Of a stretch of DNA of 64,000 nucleotides, positions 1 to 9,039 are shown piece by piece (positions within the stretch are counted from its first letter, which is position 1; each line of letters opens with the position of its first letter). Source of the DNA: CBDDKS01 sp965230335 (GTDB lineage Bacteria; Pseudomonadota; Gammaproteobacteria; Enterobacterales; Kangiellaceae). Both the position numbers and the translations under genes were made by a program. The notes beneath the pieces were generated by a model. The model was not told the DNA's origin and made no database searches. It saw nothing but the letters and a program-made list of their open reading frames with translations. Location of the stretch: contig CBDDKS010000006.1 in assembly GCA_965230335.1 (NCBI GenBank), positions 1,736,001 to 1,800,000 of the forward strand, given 5' to 3'.

Positions 1-1449
1 TTAAGACATTTTCTTGAACACTTAGAACAACAAGGCGAATTAAAACGTATATCAACTCCTGTTTCACCCTATTTGGAAATGACGGAAATTGCTCATAGAG
101 TATTGTTGCAGGGTGGTCCAGCCATTTTATTTGAAAATCCCAAAGAGTCCAGTATGCCAGTATTGGTCAATTTGTTTGGCACTCCCAAACGAGTGGCCAT
201 GGCAATGGGACAGCAGGATGAAAGTTATTTAAGACAGATTGGAGAGTTGCTGGCATTTCTAAAATCACCCGAACCACCTGGTGGATTCAAAGAAGCATGG
301 AATCAATTACCCATTTATAAACAGATTTTAAATATGTCGCCTAAGACAGTAAAAAAAGCATTATGTCAGCAAGATGTTATTGAAGAAGAAGATATTGATT
401 TATCAAAATTACCCATACAAACCTGTTGGCCTGAAGATGCCGGACCATTGTTAACCTGGGGATTGGTTATTACAAAAGGGCCACATAAAAAGCGACAAAA
501 CCTGGGGATTTACCGGCAACAAGTGATAGGAAAAAACCGATTGATTATGCGTTGGTTATCCCATCGTGGTGGCGCACTTGATTTTAAAGAATGGCAAACA
601 CATTATCCGGGAGAAGCTTTTCCTGTTGCGGTTGCTTTGGGTGCCGATCCTGCGACAACACTAGCGGCAGTCACACCCATACCGGATCATTTAAGTGAAT
701 ATGCCTTTGCAGGTTTGCTGCGTGGTGAAAAAACAGAAATTGCTCAATGTCTTAGTCATGATCTACAAGTACCTGCTGGTTCGGAGATTATTTTGGAAGG
801 TGTGATTTATCCTGACGATATGGCTGATGAAGGACCTTTTGGTGATCATACGGGGTATTACAATGAAATTGAAAAGTTTCCTGTATTCACTGTTAAAAAA
901 ATAACAACACGTAAAAATCCGATTTATCATAGTACCTATACAGGACGCCCACCTGATGAACCTGCTATTTTGGGTGTTGCATTAAATGAAGTTTTTGTCC
1001 CTATTTTAAAAAAGCAATTCCCCGAAATTTCCGATTTTTATTTACCGCCAGAAGGTTGTTCTTATCGACTGGCCGTGGTGACTATGAAAAAACAATACCC
1101 TGGACATGCAAAACGGGTCATGATGGGTATCTGGTCTTTTTTACGTCAGTTTATGTATACAAAATTTATTATTGTGACGGATGATGATGTGGACGCACGT
1201 GATTGGCAAGAAGTGATTTGGGCATTAACAACACGCGTTGATCCTTTAAGAGACACAACTTTGATTGATCAAACACCTATAGATTATCTGGATTTTGCTT
1301 CTCCTGTTTCTGGCTTGGGTTCAAAAATGGGGATTGATGCAACCAATAAGCTACCTGGAGAAACAGAAAGAGAATGGGGCCGACCCATTGAAATGGATCA
1401 AGAAACAAAAGCAACGATCGATAGTATCTGGGATGAATTAGGTTTATGA
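1..1449 (+). CDS. ubiD: 4-hydroxy-3-polyprenylbenzoate decarboxylase UbiD (5' end cut off)
   Basis: UbiD removes the carboxyl group of 4-hydroxy-3-polyprenylbenzoate in ubiquinone biosynthesis, using prenylated FMN made by UbiX. The reading frame is open from base 1, and 482 residues are visible. Family members are about 490-500 residues, so only a few N-terminal residues lie outside the window. Recognisable family segments are IYRQQVIG...MRWLSHRGGALDFK, ALGADPATTLAAVTPIPD, SEYAFAGLLRGEKTE and ADEGPFGDHTGYYN. The last carries an acidic residue in the catalytic region of the family. The gene is followed 67 bp later by a flavin reductase, the same pairing as ubiD-fre in enterobacteria. There is no sign of damage. 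Confidence 0.95.
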   Translation, partial: LRHFLEHLEQQGELKRISTPVSPYLEMTEIAHRVLLQGGPAILFENPKESSMPVLVNLFGTPKRVAMAMGQQDESYLRQIGELLAFLKSPEPPGGFKEAWNQLPIYKQILNMSPKTVKKALCQQDVIEEEDIDLSKLPIQTCWPEDAGPLLTWGLVITKGPHKKRQNLGIYRQQVIGKNRLIMRWLSHRGGALDFKEWQTHYPGEAFPVAVALGADPATTLAAVTPIPDHLSEYAFAGLLRGEKTEIAQCLSHDLQVPAGSEIILEGVIYPDDMADEGPFGDHTGYYNEIEKFPVFTVKKITTRKNPIYHSTYTGRPPDEPAILGVALNEVFVPILKKQFPEISDFYLPPEGCSYRLAVVTMKKQYPGHAKRVMMGIWSFLRQFMYTKFIIVTDDDVDARDWQEVIWALTTRVDPLRDTTLIDQTPIDYLDFASPVSGLGSKMGIDATNKLPGETEREWGRPIEMDQETKATIDSIWDELGL

Positions 1450-1516
1450 TATTAATCATTCTATAATGAAAAAACGAACCAATCATTTTTATCCATATTT
1501 TAAAAGGTGCTGCTAG

Positions 1517-2248
1517 TTGCAAGATCTCTTTTGTAAAGTCATTGATATTTTTTTATTAAGTCGCAATGTGTATTGTGTTAAGTTGCATTCACCCGATTTA
1601 AACCAGGTGGACTATGCTGCTGGACAGTATTTAATGTTACAGGTTGCCAGTGGACAATGGGTACCTTTCTCTATTGCCAATGCACCTGAAGAAAAAACAC
1701 ATTTGGAATTACATATTCGTTATTTGCCAGGACATCAACTTGTTGAAAGTATCATTCAACAGTTTAAAAGTAAAAAACGAGCACATATTCAACTTCCCAT
1801 GGGACGATGTGTGCTAAGAGAGTCAAAGAGAAATGTTATATTTATTGCTGGAGGAACAGGTCTTTCTCCAATAAAAGCCATGTTGGAATCGGCTTTTAAA
1901 AATCATATTCAAAGAACGTTTTACTTATTTTGGGGAGTAAAAACATCGAAGGACTTTTATCTCCTGGATGAAGTCAATCATTGGCAGCAGCAGTTTAAAA
2001 ATTTTCAATTTACTCCTGTTATTTCTGAAACAGGCAGTGATGATGAAAAATGGAATGGTGAAACGGGTTTGGTGCATCAAATCGCAATGAAAAAAATAAA
2101 TAATATTCAGGAATATGATATCTATTTAAGTGGTTCAGAAATGATGGTATTGAATGTTTACCAGGACTTAATGAACATAAAAGTGCCCAAATCACAGTTG
2201 TTCTCAGATATGCTCGATATCAAGCGAGATATGGGCGAAGATCTTTAA
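1517..2248 (+). CDS. fre: NAD(P)H-flavin reductase, Fre/LuxG family
   Basis: Soluble 243-residue oxidoreductase expected to reduce free FMN or riboflavin with NAD(P)H. It has an N-terminal FAD/flavin-binding barrel with a WVPFSIANAP segment that matches the family RxYS-type flavin site, and the LHIRYLPGHQ stretch. The C-terminal NAD-binding domain has GGTGLSPIKAMLE and a SGSEMMV segment near the end. The start is TTG at 1517, with an AAGG Shine-Dalgarno about 10 bases upstream; no better ATG fits the family N-terminus. In enterobacteria fre follows ubiD. A link to UbiX/UbiD flavin supply is plausible but inferred from position only. Confidence 0.85.
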   Translation: MQDLFCKVIDIFLLSRNVYCVKLHSPDLNQVDYAAGQYLMLQVASGQWVPFSIANAPEEKTHLELHIRYLPGHQLVESIIQQFKSKKRAHIQLPMGRCVLRESKRNVIFIAGGTGLSPIKAMLESAFKNHIQRTFYLFWGVKTSKDFYLLDEVNHWQQQFKNFQFTPVISETGSDDEKWNGETGLVHQIAMKKINNIQEYDIYLSGSEMMVLNVYQDLMNIKVPKSQLFSDMLDIKRDMGEDL

Positions 2249-2255
2249 ATTTTAA

Positions 2256-2277
2256 TAGGGACTGTTTATTTTTTATA
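2256..2277. repeat. Solo copy of the MITE-type terminal repeat
   Basis: Starting TAGGGACTGTTTA, these 22 bases match the reverse complement of the right end of the element at 15810-15964 at 20 positions. They lie between the convergent fre and DUF4197 genes and contain the stop codon and last codons of the latter. No partner end is visible nearby. Confidence 0.55.
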
Positions 2278-3024
2278 AAAACCAAACACTTTTTCAAGTA
2301 ATTGGCTGGCTGTTTTTTCAGGATTTTCTCTAATGTCTTTTTCTTTTTTTTCTATTTCCTGAAAGAGTGCCTGAGTTGCCTGCGTTGCAATATAAGTATC
2401 AATATCTAAAATATCAGGTGTTTTTAATCCAAGTAATTTGCCATAAGTTTCTATTTTTGAACTTAACTTTTTATAGTGTTTGGTAACACCAACATCACGT
2501 GTCGATTGTGTAATGACAGGTTTAAATTTTTCGATAATCTGATTGGATGATGTTTTTTTAAAATAATCAGTGGCTGCATTGTCCGGGCCGTTCAAAATAG
2601 ACACAACATCCTGAACACTCATATTTTGAATACTGGATTTAAAAGTATTGGCTGCTAAAGGTATGGCTTTTTCTGCTGCTTGATTGAGGCTGGTTTCAAA
2701 ATTATCAACATATTGATTCAGGCCAAATTTACGTGCCTGCTCAGCAATATTGTGTAAGTTTTTGGGTAAAGGAATCTTATATTGCGTTTTACTGAAACCA
2801 TATTGCTTTCCTAATGACTGAATCGCTTCCTGAACACCTTGATTGAGTGCTTGCTTTATGGCAGAAACAGATTCCTTGTTAGAGGGTGTTTGATTCATAA
2901 TATCTGAAAGCTTGGCAAAAGATTGTGTTGTTTTGCAGCTAGTGATTATAAAAAGTGAAGCTGTGATAGTGAATAAATAAAAGTAGTTATGAGACAAGTA
3001 TTTTTTAAAGGCATGAATAATCAT
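2266..3024 (-). CDS. DUF4197 family lipoprotein
   Basis: 252-residue predicted lipoprotein of unknown function. The N-terminus has a hydrophobic segment ending in ITSC, a lipobox that would make Cys30 the lipidated residue. The rest matches the DUF4197 pattern: ALNQGVQEAIQSLGKQYGF, IPLPKNL, LNQAAEKAIPLAANTF, VVSILNGPDNAATDYF, and a closing IRENPEKTASQLLEKVFGF. No catalytic motif is evident. It is transcribed toward fre, and its last codons fall inside a dispersed repeat at 2256-2277. It is probably attached to the periplasmic face of a membrane; which membrane cannot be told from position +2 (Lys) alone. Confidence 0.85.
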   Translation of the reverse strand: MIIHAFKKYLSHNYFYLFTITASLFIITSCKTTQSFAKLSDIMNQTPSNKESVSAIKQALNQGVQEAIQSLGKQYGFSKTQYKIPLPKNLHNIAEQARKFGLNQYVDNFETSLNQAAEKAIPLAANTFKSSIQNMSVQDVVSILNGPDNAATDYFKKTSSNQIIEKFKPVITQSTRDVGVTKHYKKLSSKIETYGKLLGLKTPDILDIDTYIATQATQALFQEIEKKEKDIRENPEKTASQLLEKVFGFYKK

Positions 3025-3054
3025 GGTTGATGGTTTCTCTCTGATAAAAACGAA

Positions 3055-3067
3055 GGTTATTATAACC
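3055..3067. promoter_or_regulatory. 13-bp perfect palindrome upstream of the DUF4197 gene
   Basis: GGTTAT-T-ATAACC lies 31 bp upstream of the start codon at 3024. It could be an operator. No known regulator is recognised, and a chance palindrome is not excluded. Confidence 0.25.
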
Positions 3068-3238
3068 TGAATTCAAGAGAAGAAAAATTATCCAGGCAGC
3101 CGTTATTTATCGCTCAATCACTTTGAATCGGCACAAATGGAGGAACATTGTTTTGGCTAATCGTAAACCATAGGGTTTTTCACACAGTCAATCACTGTGC
3201 CAAAATAGACTGATTCAGTTATAAAAGAACAATAGATC

Positions 3239-4150
3239 CTATTCAAACTCATCATGTCTATTGGCATTGACGATACAGTTTCTACCCGATGCTTTGGCCT
3301 GATAAAGGGCATCATCTGCTCTTTTATGCAGTGACTCAATGGCTTCATCAAATTGAAACTTGGCAAGACCAATACTGACAGTGATGGGATAAGGAATATT
3401 TTCTGATGCCCAATCAGCAGCTTCCATGGCACTACGAATACGTTCACCAACATGAAGGCTATCACTAATGGAACTTTGTGGTAATAACATGGCAAACTCT
3501 TCGCCACCGATTCTGCCAAGAATATCAGAGCTTCTTGATTGCGACAGAAGAACTTGTCCTGTTTTTGCCAGCGCTTTATCACCAACCTGATGACCAAATT
3601 CATCATTAATATGTTTAAAATGATCGATATCGATCATCAGCAGGCAGCAAATTTTTGAGTAGCGTTTGGAAATAGATAGTTCATTGGAACACAGCTCAAA
3701 AAAATGTTGGCGATTGGATAGTTGTGTTAATGAATCAACGGTTGCATCGTGATAAAGGCGCTTTTCAAGTTCGATACGTTTTGACAGATCCCGTTCAATA
3801 GATAAGAAATGAGTAACATCACCTTGTTCATTGGTTAATGGCACTATGTTAATGTCTAACCAATATTCTTTGCCACTTTTTACATAATTTAGAATTTCAG
3901 TACGTATGGACTGCTTTTTTTGCATGGCACTGCGGATTTTTCTCAACGTTTCTGTCGACGTATTGTCTCCCTGCAATATTCTGGGAGATTGACCAATAAT
4001 TTCTTCTGGGTCATAGCCGGTTAATTTTGTGAATGCCTGGTTGACATAAACAATAGGTGAGCCACCAACATCATCAAAATTTGCTTCTGTTATGAAGATA
4101 ACATCTAGCGCATTATCAAGGGCTTGTTTATAAAGGTGGTTTGGTAACAT
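3239..4150 (-). CDS. PAS-GGDEF diguanylate cyclase
   Basis: Predicted to make c-di-GMP from two GTP. An N-terminal PAS domain spans about residues 8-125, with the PAC-type KEYWLDINIVPLTNEQGDVTHF segment. The GGDEF domain follows with DSLTQLSNRQHFFEL and the active site GGEEF at 215-219. An RxxD inhibitory I-site (R206-D209) sits five residues before it, so product inhibition is expected. The PAS resembles LOV domains (GQSPRILQ) but has Pro where the photoactive Cys would be. The frame continues upstream to a TTG at 4279, but those 43 residues look unrelated to PAS, so I chose the ATG at 4150; this start lacks a strong Shine-Dalgarno. No membrane segment is present, so it acts in the cytoplasm. 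Confidence 0.9.
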   Translation of the reverse strand: MLPNHLYKQALDNALDVIFITEANFDDVGGSPIVYVNQAFTKLTGYDPEEIIGQSPRILQGDNTSTETLRKIRSAMQKKQSIRTEILNYVKSGKEYWLDINIVPLTNEQGDVTHFLSIERDLSKRIELEKRLYHDATVDSLTQLSNRQHFFELCSNELSISKRYSKICCLLMIDIDHFKHINDEFGHQVGDKALAKTGQVLLSQSRSSDILGRIGGEEFAMLLPQSSISDSLHVGERIRSAMEAADWASENIPYPITVSIGLAKFQFDEAIESLHKRADDALYQAKASGRNCIVNANRHDEFE

Positions 4151-4450
4151 ATTGTGAATACATTCAATCAAGCTGATATAACAATTATCTGTGATAAATT
4201 TCAATTCAACAAGTGACAGACTATAGCATTTGTTCAAAGTAAGAACTGTGTCCGTTTTGTTTAAAAAGAATAAAAACAACTGATTTCATTTAGAGATTTT
4301 AATGATGTTGTTGTGATATATAACAGATTTATAAAGTGAACCTTTTGGTGCCAATAACATTGCGACTTGTGTTCTGTGATGTAGGTTGATATGGTCGAGG
4401 TTATGACAGTATTTTGAAATTTATGTTTCATTCAAAGAGCTAATAAGAAT

Positions 4451-5833
4451 ATGACTAAGAAAACGGCTTTAATTGTAGATGATTCTCGTTCAGCTTGTGT
4501 TGTTTTGTCTCGAATGTTAGCCCGTTATGGTTTGATTTCAGAATATAAAACCTCAGGAAGTGATGCCTTAGAGTATTTAAAGTATTATCAACCATCGGTC
4601 ATATTTATGGATCATGCTATGCCAGATATGGATGGGTTACAGGTTGTTGAAGAAATCAAAAAAAATAAAAGTTTATCTAATGTTCCCATTTTAATGTTTA
4701 CTGCCCGTTCCGATGATGATTACCTGGAGCGTGCATTAGAAGTGGGTGCTGTTGGTGTGTTGCCAAAAATACTGGATACGGATGTATTGAAAAAAGCATT
4801 GCTTGCATCGGGTGTGATGGAGGTTGGTGTAAATCGTACTGCTCCCGTTGATAATAAAGAAGATAATCCTGAGCCTTCATCAGAAGAAAAAATGCGCGTT
4901 TGGTTGGAGTCCGTCATAGAGAATAAAATTGCTCCTTCACTGTCTTATCGTATTGATGAAGCCATTCAGGAAATGCGGGAGGAAACACGCTCACGCTCCC
5001 AGAAACTGTACAGAGATTATACGCACCTACAACGAACGCACCATGATGATTTACTGCGTAATCTGGATGCTCAAAATGATTATTTATTAGCTGCTTACCA
5101 AAGTGGTCAAACACAGACATCAAAGCGTGTTGCTGTGTCGGTGGCCTTGGTGGCTTTGGTGGTGTTCTTTTTGGGAGTACAGGGTTGGCAGGAGATATCT
5201 GATCTTAGAATGCAGATGGCTGAATTTTCAGTTGAGCCCTTGAAAGAGGAGTTAGATGTATTTAGTGAAGAAATTATTAGTAAAATTGATAATGAAGCCG
5301 ATAACAACAGGCGTGAAAGTAAGAGTGGATATAAGGAACGATTGGCATCGGCAGAGTCTTATACACAAAAGATCACGCCTATTCCTTTTTCACGTATGCG
5401 AACCAGAGAAAATATTGTGAATAATGAAGGCCGCCTTATTGGACGATCACTGGGATTTGATGCCAATGGAGAATGGCTGAATGTTATATCATTAACCAAT
5501 TATCGATTTCAGATTGATAATCGGGGATTGGTAAGATCTTTTAATGGTATACAGTTTTTTCAATCTTTCGATTGTACGGGTGAGTCATGGGTGACCGCCC
5601 ATAAAGGACTGGTGTTTAGAAAAGACAATAATGAGCTTGTTTTTACCTCTAATTTGGATGGACCAACATTAATTAAATCTGAGTCTATGTTAATGATGGA
5701 TGGGACCTGTGAAGCCTATAGTGGTAATGAATATCAATATATGGTGCGATTATTAGACAACGATAATACACAAACAGGTTTGGAATCTATCATTTATTAT
5801 ATTGGTAGTGGCGAGCGTGATAGTATCAGATAG
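4451..5833 (+). CDS. Receiver domain - transmembrane - extracytoplasmic domain protein
   Basis: 460 residues. Residues 5-120 are a CheY-like receiver with every key residue: D10-D11, phosphoacceptor D54 (FMDHAMPDMDG), T84 and K106. A polar, helix-prone linker (about 140-225) follows, then one hydrophobic membrane segment at about 227-246. The remaining 215 residues would lie outside the cytoplasm and start with an acidic, coiled-coil-prone stretch. This part matches no family I know; it is rich in aromatic residues and contains two Cys (FDCTGES and DGTCEAY) that could pair. There is no DNA-binding or enzymatic output domain. The gene is divergent from the diguanylate cyclase at 3239. I cannot name a function; signalling of the phosphorylation state across the membrane, or membrane tethering of a receiver, is inference. 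Confidence 0.75.
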   Translation: MTKKTALIVDDSRSACVVLSRMLARYGLISEYKTSGSDALEYLKYYQPSVIFMDHAMPDMDGLQVVEEIKKNKSLSNVPILMFTARSDDDYLERALEVGAVGVLPKILDTDVLKKALLASGVMEVGVNRTAPVDNKEDNPEPSSEEKMRVWLESVIENKIAPSLSYRIDEAIQEMREETRSRSQKLYRDYTHLQRTHHDDLLRNLDAQNDYLLAAYQSGQTQTSKRVAVSVALVALVVFFLGVQGWQEISDLRMQMAEFSVEPLKEELDVFSEEIISKIDNEADNNRRESKSGYKERLASAESYTQKITPIPFSRMRTRENIVNNEGRLIGRSLGFDANGEWLNVISLTNYRFQIDNRGLVRSFNGIQFFQSFDCTGESWVTAHKGLVFRKDNNELVFTSNLDGPTLIKSESMLMMDGTCEAYSGNEYQYMVRLLDNDNTQTGLESIIYYIGSGERDSIR

Positions 5834-5866
5834 TTTTCTGACTGGATGATCGAAACCACAAAATCA

Positions 5867-6166
5867 TTATTGCTTGGGTAAATGGTATTTGGGTTTGTCT
5901 TTGTTGGCCAGGAATAATGTCAGGTTATGTCCGATTCTTTGAATCATTTCAGCTTGTGTATGTTGACACAGTTGTTCAATAATTTCTGCTCGCTTTTCGT
6001 GTGTTTCAGCCCTTACCTTTATTTTAATAAGCTCATGAGCTTGCAAAGCAGAAACGACTTCTACAAGTAAGTTATCTGTTATTCCGTTTGCACCAACAAT
6101 GATGACTGGCTTTAAAGGGTGTGCGTGATGTCGTAAAAATTTAATTTGATCGTGAGTCAATGGCAT
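5867..6166 (-). CDS. yhbY: CRM-domain ribosome assembly RNA-binding protein YhbY
   Basis: Small single-domain CRM protein (99 residues) that binds pre-50S ribosomal particles in related bacteria. The diagnostic segments are LRHHAHPLKPVIIVGANG, where the family GxxG loop sits, and HELIKIKVRAET. The ATG at 6166 gives MPLTHDQIKFL, which aligns with the usual YhbY N-terminus and length; an ATG at 6244 would add 26 unrelated residues. It is divergent from rlmE, the standard arrangement in gammaproteobacteria. Confidence 0.9.
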   Translation of the reverse strand: MPLTHDQIKFLRHHAHPLKPVIIVGANGITDNLLVEVVSALQAHELIKIKVRAETHEKRAEIIEQLCQHTQAEMIQRIGHNLTLFLANKDKPKYHLPKQ

Positions 6167-6284
6167 AAATAGTTGGCTTGAAAAATACATCTTCGGGTCA
6201 TTTGAGGTTAAAATAAGATAACATGATTGGCTTAAAGATGACATTATTTCAAATATAAAAAAACGGCCCTAAAGATAAAAGCCT

Positions 6285-6908
6285 ATGGCACGAAGTAAAA
6301 GTAGTAAGCGTTGGTTAAAAGAGCATGTCGAAGATGTTTATGTTCGCAAAGCACAGTTGGAAGGCCGGCGTTCGAGAGCCTGGTACAAATTAGATGAGAT
6401 AAATAATAAAGATCATTTATTAAAGCCGGGTATGGTCGTTATTGATTTGGGCGCTGCTCCTGGTGGTTGGACTGAGTTCGTTGCAGAGAAAGTATTACCT
6501 ACTGGACGGGTTTTGGCATTGGATTTGTTACCTATCGATGCGATTGCAGGTGTTGAAATGATTCAGGGAGATTTTCAAGAAGAGTTAGTACTTACTCAAT
6601 TACTATCAACATTAAATGATACTCCGGTTGATCTTGTATTATCCGATATGGCCCCCAATATAAGTGGTCTAAGTGCTGTTGATCAACCTAAAGCTATGTA
6701 TTTGGTTGAATTGGCATTAGATTTAGCTCAAAAAGTACTGAAACCAGAGGGTCATTTTTTAGTCAAAGTGTTCCAAGGTGAAGGTTTTGATGATTTTCTA
6801 TTGGAAATGCGTCGGATGTTTACCAAAGTGATAGTACGCAAACCAAAAGCTTCAAGACCCAGATCCAGAGAAGTGTATCTTTTGGGAAAAAGTTTTATCT
6901 CTCAGTGA
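6285..6908 (+). CDS. rlmE: 23S rRNA 2'-O-ribose U2552 methyltransferase RlmE (FtsJ)
   Basis: Methylates the ribose of U2552 in the A-loop of 23S rRNA on the assembling 50S subunit, using S-adenosylmethionine. At 207 residues it is nearly the length of E. coli RlmE. The SAM-binding loop is VIDLGAAPGGW. The K-D-K-E catalytic set is visible in WYKLDEI, VLSDMAP, LVKVFQGEGF and REVYLL. It lies 185 bp upstream of ftsH, as in E. coli, where the two form an operon. Confidence 0.96.
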   Translation: MARSKSSKRWLKEHVEDVYVRKAQLEGRRSRAWYKLDEINNKDHLLKPGMVVIDLGAAPGGWTEFVAEKVLPTGRVLALDLLPIDAIAGVEMIQGDFQEELVLTQLLSTLNDTPVDLVLSDMAPNISGLSAVDQPKAMYLVELALDLAQKVLKPEGHFLVKVFQGEGFDDFLLEMRRMFTKVIVRKPKASRPRSREVYLLGKSFISQ

Positions 6909-7045
6909 GGATTTTGCCGAATTACGTGGCGGTCTGGCTTTGACTATTAGTGTAATTGAGTAATAATGCATAGTAGAAATACCGTTTATCGAATTACATT
7001 CTATAAGAACGGCGTTTATCAAGAACAACGTTCAAAACAAAGATG

Positions 7046-7079
7046 CTTGTAACAACGACGAACTTGTAACAACGACGAA
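7046..7079 (+). repeat. Perfect 17-bp tandem duplication in the ftsH leader
   Basis: The unit CTTGTAACAACGACGAA occurs twice in direct succession (7046-7062 and 7063-7079) and ends just before the ftsH Shine-Dalgarno (AGAGG, 7081-7084 region). A looser repeat (accgtttatc / ggcgtttatc) lies just upstream. It may be a recent slippage product or part of the untranslated leader. Confidence 0.85.
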
Positions 7080-7093
7080 AAGAGGTTAAGACC

Positions 7094-9022
7094 TTGAACG
7101 ATATAGCAAAGAATTTAATAGTTTGGGTGGGCATTGCATTAGTGTTGCTATTGCTTTTTCAAGGGTTTGGAAATAATCAATCGCCTAATGAAAGTTATGC
7201 ACACACTGATCTGATTGAAGATATTAAAAATGGACGAGTATCTGAAATTACTGTTGGGCGTTTTTTTGCTAAAGTAAAAAAGAAGGATGGGACTTATTTA
7301 GATGTTGAGTTAATGCCTGGTTCTCACCTACGTGTCAATGAATTAGTTGAGGAACATAAGCTAAAAGGTATTGGAAATAACGACGATGGCAGCTCAATAT
7401 GGGGCACCGTGTTAATGACATTTTTGCCAGTTATTCTCATTATTGCATTCTGGTTATTTATGATGCGTCAAATGCAGGGTGGCGGTGGTCGTGGTGCTAT
7501 GTCATTTGGTAAAAGCAAAGCACGCATGATGGGTGAAGATCAAATCAAAACCACATTTGCTGATGTAGCGGGTGTTGAAGAAGCGAAAGAAGAAGTGGAA
7601 GAACTGGTTGATTTTTTACGAGATCCAGGCAAGTTTCAACGTTTGGGCGGTAAAATTCCCAGAGGTGTCTTAATGGTAGGGCCACCAGGAACAGGGAAAA
7701 CATTGCTGGCAAGAGCTATTGCAGGTGAAGCTAAAGTCCCTTTCTTTACTATCTCAGGTTCTGACTTTGTTGAGATGTTTGTGGGTGTGGGTGCTTCCCG
7801 TGTGAGAGATATGTTTGAGCAGGCAAAAAAGCATGCCCCTTGTATTATTTTTATTGATGAGATTGATGCTGTGGGCCGTCATCGTGGTGCTGGTCTTGGT
7901 GGTGGTCATGATGAAAGAGAGCAGACGTTGAATCAGCTTTTGGTTGAAATGGATGGCTTTGAAGGTGGAGAAGGTGTGATTGTTATTGCAGCAACAAACC
8001 GACCTGATGTTCTGGATCCGGCTTTATTACGTCCAGGGCGTTTTGATCGTCAAGTGGTTGTTGGTTTGCCTGATATTCGAGGTCGAGAAAAAATTCTTAA
8101 GGTACATATGCGCAAAATACCTTTGGCTGATGATGTCGATGCATCTGTTATTGCTCGTGGAACCCCAGGCTTTTCTGGTGCCGATCTTGCGAATTTGGTG
8201 AATGAGGCGGCTTTATTTGCAGCAAGAGTGAGTCGTCGCACGGTCAGTATGGAAGAATTTGAAAAAGCCAAAGATAAAATCATGATGGGTACAGAGCGTA
8301 AGTCTATGGTGATGAGTGAAGATGAAAAACTCAATACGGCTTATCATGAAGCAGGTCATGCCATTGTTGGTCGTTTGGTACCAAAACATGATCCCGTTTA
8401 TAAAGTAAGTATTATTCCCAGAGGCCGAGCTTTGGGTGTGACCATGTATTTACCAGAAGAAGATAAATACAGTCAGAGTAAAGAACAGTTAGAGAGTATG
8501 TTAAGTTCTTTGTATGGTGGACGTATTGCCGAAGAAATGATCAATGGTACGGATGGTGTGACAACCGGGGCATCCAATGATATTCAACGGGCAACAGAAA
8601 TTGCTCGTAATATGGTGACTCATTGGGGTTTGTCCAAATTGGGGCCTTTGAATTACGCAGAAGAAGAAGGCGAGGTGTTTCTTGGTCGTTCAGTAGCGCA
8701 AAATAAAAATATTTCAGGTTGGACAATGAAAGCAATAGAAGAAGAGGTTAAGGAAATTCTTGATAGAAATTATAAGCGTGCGGAAGAATTATTAGAGGAA
8801 AATAAAGATAAACTACACGCTATGGCACAAGCTTTAATGAAATATGAAACCATCGATGCCAAGCAAATCGATGATATTATGGAAGGCAAAACACCGCGAC
8901 CTCCAGAAAACTGGCATGATGATGATAAACCATCAGGCCCGTCCACACCGTCTTCGGATAAAGCCAAAACTGATGATACAAAAAATAATAAACCTATTGG
9001 TGGACCGGCAGGCGAGCATTAA
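7094..9022 (+). CDS. ftsH: ATP-dependent zinc metalloprotease FtsH
   Basis: Inner-membrane AAA+ protease that degrades misassembled membrane proteins and short-lived regulators (LpxC and sigma-32 in E. coli). 642 residues. There are two N-terminal membrane segments (about 8-24 and 105-125) around a small periplasmic domain. The AAA module has Walker A GPPGTGKT (196-203), Walker B IIFIDEIDAVG and the second region of homology ending RPGRFDRQV. The zinc site is HEAGH (418-422). The last 35 residues are a polar Pro/Asp/Lys-rich tail. The start is TTG at 7094, with AGAGG about 9 bases upstream. A strong terminator follows. Confidence 0.98.
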   Translation: MNDIAKNLIVWVGIALVLLLLFQGFGNNQSPNESYAHTDLIEDIKNGRVSEITVGRFFAKVKKKDGTYLDVELMPGSHLRVNELVEEHKLKGIGNNDDGSSIWGTVLMTFLPVILIIAFWLFMMRQMQGGGGRGAMSFGKSKARMMGEDQIKTTFADVAGVEEAKEEVEELVDFLRDPGKFQRLGGKIPRGVLMVGPPGTGKTLLARAIAGEAKVPFFTISGSDFVEMFVGVGASRVRDMFEQAKKHAPCIIFIDEIDAVGRHRGAGLGGGHDEREQTLNQLLVEMDGFEGGEGVIVIAATNRPDVLDPALLRPGRFDRQVVVGLPDIRGREKILKVHMRKIPLADDVDASVIARGTPGFSGADLANLVNEAALFAARVSRRTVSMEEFEKAKDKIMMGTERKSMVMSEDEKLNTAYHEAGHAIVGRLVPKHDPVYKVSIIPRGRALGVTMYLPEEDKYSQSKEQLESMLSSLYGGRIAEEMINGTDGVTTGASNDIQRATEIARNMVTHWGLSKLGPLNYAEEEGEVFLGRSVAQNKNISGWTMKAIEEEVKEILDRNYKRAEELLEENKDKLHAMAQALMKYETIDAKQIDDIMEGKTPRPPENWHDDDKPSGPSTPSSDKAKTDDTKNNKPIGGPAGEH

Positions 9023-9039
9023 AATTATGATAAAAAATA

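Noticed and set aside
3157..3606. 149-codon open frame on the minus strand inside the cyclase gene
   Set aside because: It overlaps the GGDEF coding sequence in another frame and has no recognisable domain.
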